Shown in pieces: positions 60,166-64,000 of a stretch of 64,000 nt of DNA (position 1 is the stretch's first letter; every line of letters starts with the position of its first letter). A program made the position numbers and the translations under genes. The stretch covers positions 1-64,000 of the forward strand of contig NZ_JADKYZ010000010.1 of assembly GCF_015354245.1 (NCBI RefSeq), given 5' to 3'. Origin of the DNA: Diaphorobacter caeni. GTDB taxonomy: Bacteria > Pseudomonadota > Gammaproteobacteria > Burkholderiales > Burkholderiaceae_C. The notes beneath the pieces were generated by a model that was given only the letters and a program-made list of their open reading frames with translations, had not been told where the DNA came from and did no database searches.

Positions 60166-61194
60166 ATGATCATCGATTGCCACGGCCACTACACCACGGC
60201 CCCCAAGGCGCTTGAAAATTGGCGCAATGCGCAGATCGCAGGCATCCAGGACCCGACGCAGAAGCCGCGCGCGAGCGATCTGAAGATCAGCGACGACGAG
60301 CTGCGCGAGTCCATCGAGACCAACCAGCTGCGCCTGATGAAGGAGCGCGGCGCAGACCTGACCATCTTCAGCCCTCGCGCGAGCTTCATGGCTCATCACA
60401 TCGGCGACTTCGAAGTCTCGAGCACCTGGGCGGCGATCTGCAACGAGCTCTGCCATCGCGTGTCGCAACTCTTCCCCGATCACTTTGTCGGCGCGGCCAT
60501 GCTGCCGCAATCGCCCGGCGTGGACCCGAAGACTTGCATTCCCGAACTCGAAAAATGCGTGAAGGAATACGGCAACGTCGGCATCAACCTGAACCCGGAC
60601 CCGAGCGGCGGCCACTGGACCAGCCCACCGCTCACCGACCGCCACTGGTACCCCCTCTACGAAAAGATGGTCGAGTACGACATCCCCGCGATGATCCACG
60701 TGAGCACCAGCTGCAACGCCTGCTTTCACACCACCGGCGCGCATTATCTGAACGCCGACACCACGGCGGTGATGCAGCTCATCCAGGGCGATCTGTTCAA
60801 GGATTTCCCGACGCTCAAGTTCGTCGTGCCGCACGGCGGCGGGGCAGCGCCGTACCACTGGGGCCGTTTCCGCGGCCTCGCGCAGGAAATGAAGAAGCCC
60901 TTGCTCGAAGAGCATCTGCTCAACAACATCTATTTCGACACCTGCGTCTATCACCAGCCCGGCATCGACCTGCTCACCAAGGTCATCCCAGTGAAGAACA
61001 TTTTGTTCGCCAGCGAAATGATCGGCGCCGTGCGCGGCATTGATCCGCAGACCGGTCACCATTACGACGACACCAAGCGCTATGTGAACGCGACGGCCAA
61101 CCTGAGCGACGCCGAACGCCACATGGTCTTTGAAGGCAACGCCCGCCGCGTCTTCACGCGCCTCGACGCGCAACTCAAGGCCAAGAACCTCTAA
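60166..61194 (+). CDS. ligJ: 4-oxalomesaconate hydratase (LigJ-like amidohydrolase)
   Basis: This encodes 342 residues, the LigJ length. It is an amidohydrolase-fold enzyme: MIIDCHGHYTTAP carries the HxH metal pair; later AMIHVSTSCN and FVVPHGGGAAPYHWGRF (further metal and substrate histidines) and NILFASEMIGAVRG follow. LigJ hydrates 4-oxalomesaconate to 4-carboxy-4-hydroxy-2-oxoadipate in the protocatechuate 4,5-cleavage and gallate pathways. The next gene encodes the enzyme for the following step. Confidence 0.9.
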   Translation: MIIDCHGHYTTAPKALENWRNAQIAGIQDPTQKPRASDLKISDDELRESIETNQLRLMKERGADLTIFSPRASFMAHHIGDFEVSSTWAAICNELCHRVSQLFPDHFVGAAMLPQSPGVDPKTCIPELEKCVKEYGNVGINLNPDPSGGHWTSPPLTDRHWYPLYEKMVEYDIPAMIHVSTSCNACFHTTGAHYLNADTTAVMQLIQGDLFKDFPTLKFVVPHGGGAAPYHWGRFRGLAQEMKKPLLEEHLLNNIYFDTCVYHQPGIDLLTKVIPVKNILFASEMIGAVRGIDPQTGHHYDDTKRYVNATANLSDAERHMVFEGNARRVFTRLDAQLKAKNL

Positions 61195-61206
61195 GGACTA
61201 TTCACC

Positions 61207-61890
61207 ATGTACGAACTCGGAGTCGTCTACCGCAACATTGAGCGCACCGACCGCGCCACCACTGACGCGCTGGCATCACTGGGCTCCGCCACAGTGCACG
61301 AAGCCATGGGCCGCGTCGGTCTGCTCAAACCCTATATGCGCCCGATCTATGCGGGTGCGCAGGTCTCGGGCACCGCAGTCACCGTGCTGCTGCACCCCGG
61401 CGACAACTGGATGATGCACGTCGCTGCCGAGCAGATCCAACCCGGCGACATCGTCGTCGCGGCCATCACGGCGGAATGCACCGATGGCTACTTCGGCGAC
61501 CTGCTGGCCACCAGCTTCAAGGCGCGCGGTGCGAGGGCGCTGATCATCGACGCAGGCGTGCGGGATGTGAAGACGCTGACTGAAATGCAGTTTCCCGTCT
61601 GGAGCAAGGCGATCAGCAGCAAGGGGACGATCAAGGCTACGCTCGGGTCTGTGAACGTGCCGGTGGTGTGCGCGGGGGCGTTTGTCACGCCGGGCGATGT
61701 GATCGTTGCGGATGATGATGGGGTGGTTTGTGTGCCTCGTTCCTTGGCTGCTTCTACGTTGGAGGCTGCTTTGAAGCGGGAGGCCAATGAGGCGGCGAAG
61801 CGGGATAAGTTGGCTTCAGGTGTTTTGGGGTTGGATATGTATTCGATGAGGGAGCCGTTGGCTGCTGCGGGGCTTCGGTACGTGGATTGA
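61207..61890 (+). CDS. ligK: 4-hydroxy-4-methyl-2-oxoglutarate/4-carboxy-4-hydroxy-2-oxoadipate aldolase (LigK/GalC type)
   Basis: This encodes 227 residues, the size of LigK/GalC/PmdK. It belongs to the class II RraA-like aldolase family: [22 protein letters not shown] is the conserved N-terminal part, and [13 protein letters not shown] contains the R and D of the active site. It splits the adipate intermediate into pyruvate and oxaloacetate. The last ~190 bp use mainly G- and T-ending codons, unlike the C-ending codons at its start. It ends 58 bp before a palindromic repeat element. Confidence 0.92.
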   Translation: MYELGVVYRNIERTDRATTDALASLGSATVHEAMGRVGLLKPYMRPIYAGAQVSGTAVTVLLHPGDNWMMHVAAEQIQPGDIVVAAITAECTDGYFGDLLATSFKARGARALIIDAGVRDVKTLTEMQFPVWSKAISSKGTIKATLGSVNVPVVCAGAFVTPGDVIVADDDGVVCVPRSLAASTLEAALKREANEAAKRDKLASGVLGLDMYSMREPLAAAGLRYVD

Positions 61891-61948
61891 GTTTTTTCTC
61901 GCTCAATCTCTTTTGGATTTTTGAGGAGCTGCTGGGTGTTTGCTTCCG

Positions 61949-62430
61949 GAGGCCGGGAGTTCCGCCCGGCGGCGGAGTAACTTTTTGGTCTTGCCCAAAA
62001 AGTCACCAAAAATGCGCTTTTGAATACCCGCGGCAGAACTCGCTTTGCGCTGCGCGCGCCGCTCGGGCAACCGCCGCGAGTCAGAGTTTTCATAAGAGGT
62101 GTGTTCGGCACGTTGCTGCGCTCGTGCCGGGCATCTCGCGACTTCGCGAGATGCTGGGGTGCCAGTGCTGCGCGATTTTTTTGATTTGCTCGCTGAATCA
62201 ATTTCTTCAAAAGAGCAACGGGCATGGGTCGCCCAACCCAACTCTGCAAGCACCCCGGCACGAGCGCAGCGACGTGCCGCAACCACCTCTTCAAAACTGA
62301 TTTCCGGCAGTTGTCCGAGCGGAGCGCGCAGCGCAAAGCGAGTTCTGCCGGAGGTATTGAAAGCGCGTTTTTGGTGACTTTTTGCGCGCAAGCAAAAAGT
62401 TACTGCCCCGCCGGGGGCAGTCCCGGCCTC
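61949..62430 (+). repeat. palindromic repeat element, copy 2 (482 bp)
   Basis: This is the same element as at 48160-48642, in the same orientation, with ends GAGGCCGGGA and TCCCGGCCTC. Both arms are very similar to copy 1; the central spacer between the GCATCTCGCGA hairpin and the right arm differs most. The right arm is an inverted copy of the left arm (for example GGCAGAACTCGCTTTGCGCTGCGCGC on the left has an inverted near-match on the right). It fills the gap between convergent genes. Frames inside are not genes. Confidence 0.88.
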
Positions 62431-62498
62431 TGAAAATAACTCCAAGAACAAGCTTGAAAAATCCAGAGAACCAAGCACCCCGCAGGACAGAGAAAACA

Positions 62499-63767
62499 CT
62501 AAGCCAACAAATCAACCAGAGACCGGGCAATGACCTTGGTAGCCCGACGCAAGTCTTCAAGCTCCACCCGTTCATCCGACCGCTTGGCATGCGACTCCAG
62601 CACGGTCCGAGGACCGGCCCCATAAATCACCCCCGGAATCCCGCGCTCCACATACAAACGCACGTCGGTATAAAGAGGCGTTCCGACAGCCGGAGGACGC
62701 GAACCGAACACCGCCTCGCCATGCGTTTGGATGGCGTCCACCAGCGGCTTGTTGCCGGCGAGCGGGGTCATCGCGTTGGCCAGCACCAATTGCTTGATGT
62801 CGATGGTCACCGCGTTCTCGCCGGTGAAACCGTGCTGCGCGTTGAACTCGGCGATGGCGTTGCGCATCACCTGGTGGATGGTCGCTTCGACTTCCTGCGG
62901 GTTCTCTTCGGGGATCATGCGGCGGTCGACCTTGAGAACGACCTTGCCGGGCACCACGTTGGTGTTGGTGCCGCCTTCGATGCGGCCCACGTTCACATAG
63001 GGGTGCTTGATGCCGGTGACTTTGGAGAGCACCTGCTTGTACTTCACGTTCTCGCCGTACAGCGCGTTGAGCACCGCCGTGGCGGCCTGCAAAGCGTCGA
63101 CGCCGGTGTCCGGCACGGCCGCGTGGGCCATCTTGCCGTGGATGGTGACTTCCATCTGCAGGCAACCGTTGTGCGCGGTGACGACTTCGTAGCTGAAGCC
63201 AGCGGCGATCATCAGGTCGGGCTTGGTCAAACCCTTTTCGAGCAGCCAGCCGGGACCGAGCAGGCCGCCGAATTCTTCGTCGTAGGTGAAGTGCAGTTCG
63301 ACGTTGCCTTTGGCCGGCTTGGCCACGGCCTCGAGTGCGCGCACCGCGAAAGTGAAGGTTGAGAAATCACTCTTGCTCACGGCCGTCGCGCGGCCGTACA
63401 TTTTGCCGTCCACGATTTCAGCGCCGTAGGGGTCATGCGTCCAGCCTTCGCCGGGCGGCACCACGTCGCCGTGGGCGTTCAGCGCAATCGTCTTGCCGCC
63501 GTCGCCATAGGGGCGGCGCACGATCAGGTTGGTGATGGACTGCATGCCGTAGTCCTTCACGTCCTGCTCGGGCACGGCGTGCTTTTCTGCGTCGAAACCG
63601 AAGGACTTGATCAGCTCGGCCGTGCGCTCGGCGTGGGGCGCGTTGTTGCCCGGAGGCGTGTCGGTGGGAACCTGGACGAGGGCCTGAAGGAAGCGCACCT
63701 GCTCATCGAAATGCTGGTCAATCCATGCGTCGAGCGCAGCATAGGTGGCTTGGCGGTCTTGGGTCAT
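62499..63767 (-). CDS. M20 family metallopeptidase (ArgE/DapE-like)
   Basis: This encodes 422 residues. Metal ligands of the M20 fold are visible: H and D in ALNAHGDVVPPGEGW, D in KSDFSTFTF, the catalytic/bridging Glu pair in TYDEEFGG, a further D in VDRRM and the C-terminal H in LESHAKRSDE. A dimerisation domain lies in between (HGKMAHAAVPDTGVDALQ). It probably hydrolyses an amide or peptide bond of an N-acyl amino acid. Substrate unknown. It shares the direction and family of the partial gene at 63850, which may be co-expressed. Confidence 0.88.
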   Translation of the reverse strand: MTQDRQATYAALDAWIDQHFDEQVRFLQALVQVPTDTPPGNNAPHAERTAELIKSFGFDAEKHAVPEQDVKDYGMQSITNLIVRRPYGDGGKTIALNAHGDVVPPGEGWTHDPYGAEIVDGKMYGRATAVSKSDFSTFTFAVRALEAVAKPAKGNVELHFTYDEEFGGLLGPGWLLEKGLTKPDLMIAAGFSYEVVTAHNGCLQMEVTIHGKMAHAAVPDTGVDALQAATAVLNALYGENVKYKQVLSKVTGIKHPYVNVGRIEGGTNTNVVPGKVVLKVDRRMIPEENPQEVEATIHQVMRNAIAEFNAQHGFTGENAVTIDIKQLVLANAMTPLAGNKPLVDAIQTHGEAVFGSRPPAVGTPLYTDVRLYVERGIPGVIYGAGPRTVLESHAKRSDERVELEDLRRATKVIARSLVDLLA

Positions 63768-63849
63768 TGCGAGTCCTTCGTTGTCGTTTCGATTGTGGGT
63801 GGGATGGGTTCAAGATCAATGCGGGAGCATTACAGAGAGAGTGTGTGGC

Positions 63850-64000
63850 TCAGGCCTTTTGTTCTTCTGCGGCGAGCTGCGCGAGCACATGGCTGAACGC
63901 GTCGATGGAGAGCTGCATGTCGTCCGACGTGGTGGATTCCAGCGGGTTGTGGCTGATGCCCGAGTTCAGTCCGCGCGTGAACAGCATGGCCTGGGGCATG
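63850..64000 (-). CDS. M20 family amidohydrolase, C-terminal part only
   Basis: Only the last ~50 codons are in the window; the gene enters from the right edge. The end MPQAMLFTRGLNSGISHNPLESTTSDDMQLSIDAF has the SHNPLEST motif with the conserved metal-ligand histidine of M20 carbamoylase/hydantoinase-type enzymes. It lies 82 bp upstream of the M20 gene at 62499-63767, in the same direction. Confidence 0.75.
   Translation of the reverse strand, partial: MPQAMLFTRGLNSGISHNPLESTTSDDMQLSIDAFSHVLAQLAAEEQKA

Noticed and set aside
61949-62430. Repeat element as an insertion sequence
   Set aside because: There is no transposase gene and no clear target-site duplication beside the 10-bp ends; I report it as a repeat only.
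1-64000. CRISPR array
   Set aside because: No short direct repeats with regular unique spacers were seen; the only regular tandem repeat is the 384-bp coding repeat at 27506-29041.

Overview
The window is a high-GC chromosome segment of a betaproteobacterium, most probably of the family Comamonadaceae (Comamonas/Delftia type). The grounds are the aph/dmp-type phenol cluster with a paired sigma54 activator and GntR regulator, four Bug (TctC-type) solute receptors, IPTL-CTERM-like surface proteins and the general gene style. No 16S rRNA is present, so the genus is an inference.

Region 1 (1-10,214) is the early half of a P2-like prophage. It has small regulators, an Ogr/Delta-like zinc protein, a gpA-type rolling-circle endonuclease, a run of small hypothetical genes, a DUF4406 protein, an orphan C5 cytosine methyltransferase, an AlpA-like protein, an AT-rich cargo gene and a P4-type integrase. 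The integrase lies next to the 3' end of tRNA-Ser(TGA) at 10,215-10,304. No capsid or tail genes are visible; they would lie upstream of the window.

Region 2 (10,381-25,849) is a complete multicomponent phenol hydroxylase (dmpKLMNOP-like) with ferredoxin, catechol 2,3-dioxygenase and a meta-cleavage lower pathway, all on the minus strand. A MetA-type outer-membrane protein, a GlcG-like protein and a Bug receptor are built in. The genes dmpF and dmpG (acetaldehyde dehydrogenase and 4-hydroxy-2-oxovalerate aldolase) are missing. The divergent aphR-aphS regulator pair faces the operon across a 294-bp region with a -24/-12 promoter, two palindromic activator sites and a shared TATCGATA motif.

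Region 3 (26,264-38,064) is mainly envelope functions: a DUF11 repeat protein, cytochrome b561 with two YceI proteins, a four-gene set with LpoB-like and YcfL-like lipoproteins, and a MarR-FUSC pair. It also holds two broken genes: a frameshifted copper-binding four-helix protein and a glycine-zipper protein with two in-frame stops.

Region 4 (38,236-47,999) is CoA-thioester catabolism: a fused double acyl-CoA dehydrogenase divergent from a tight Bug-LysR-Bug-CaiB-enoyl-CoA hydratase operon, followed by a TetR and AidB-like dehydrogenase pair.

Region 5 (48,160-64,000) has a malic enzyme, a nucleobase permease, an MFS exporter with a divergent LysR gene, an IclR regulator, a secreted endonuclease/phosphatase-like protein, a Bug-LigJ-LigK operon and two M20 metallohydrolases. 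A ~482-bp palindromic repeat occurs twice here, 13.8 kb apart, in the same orientation.
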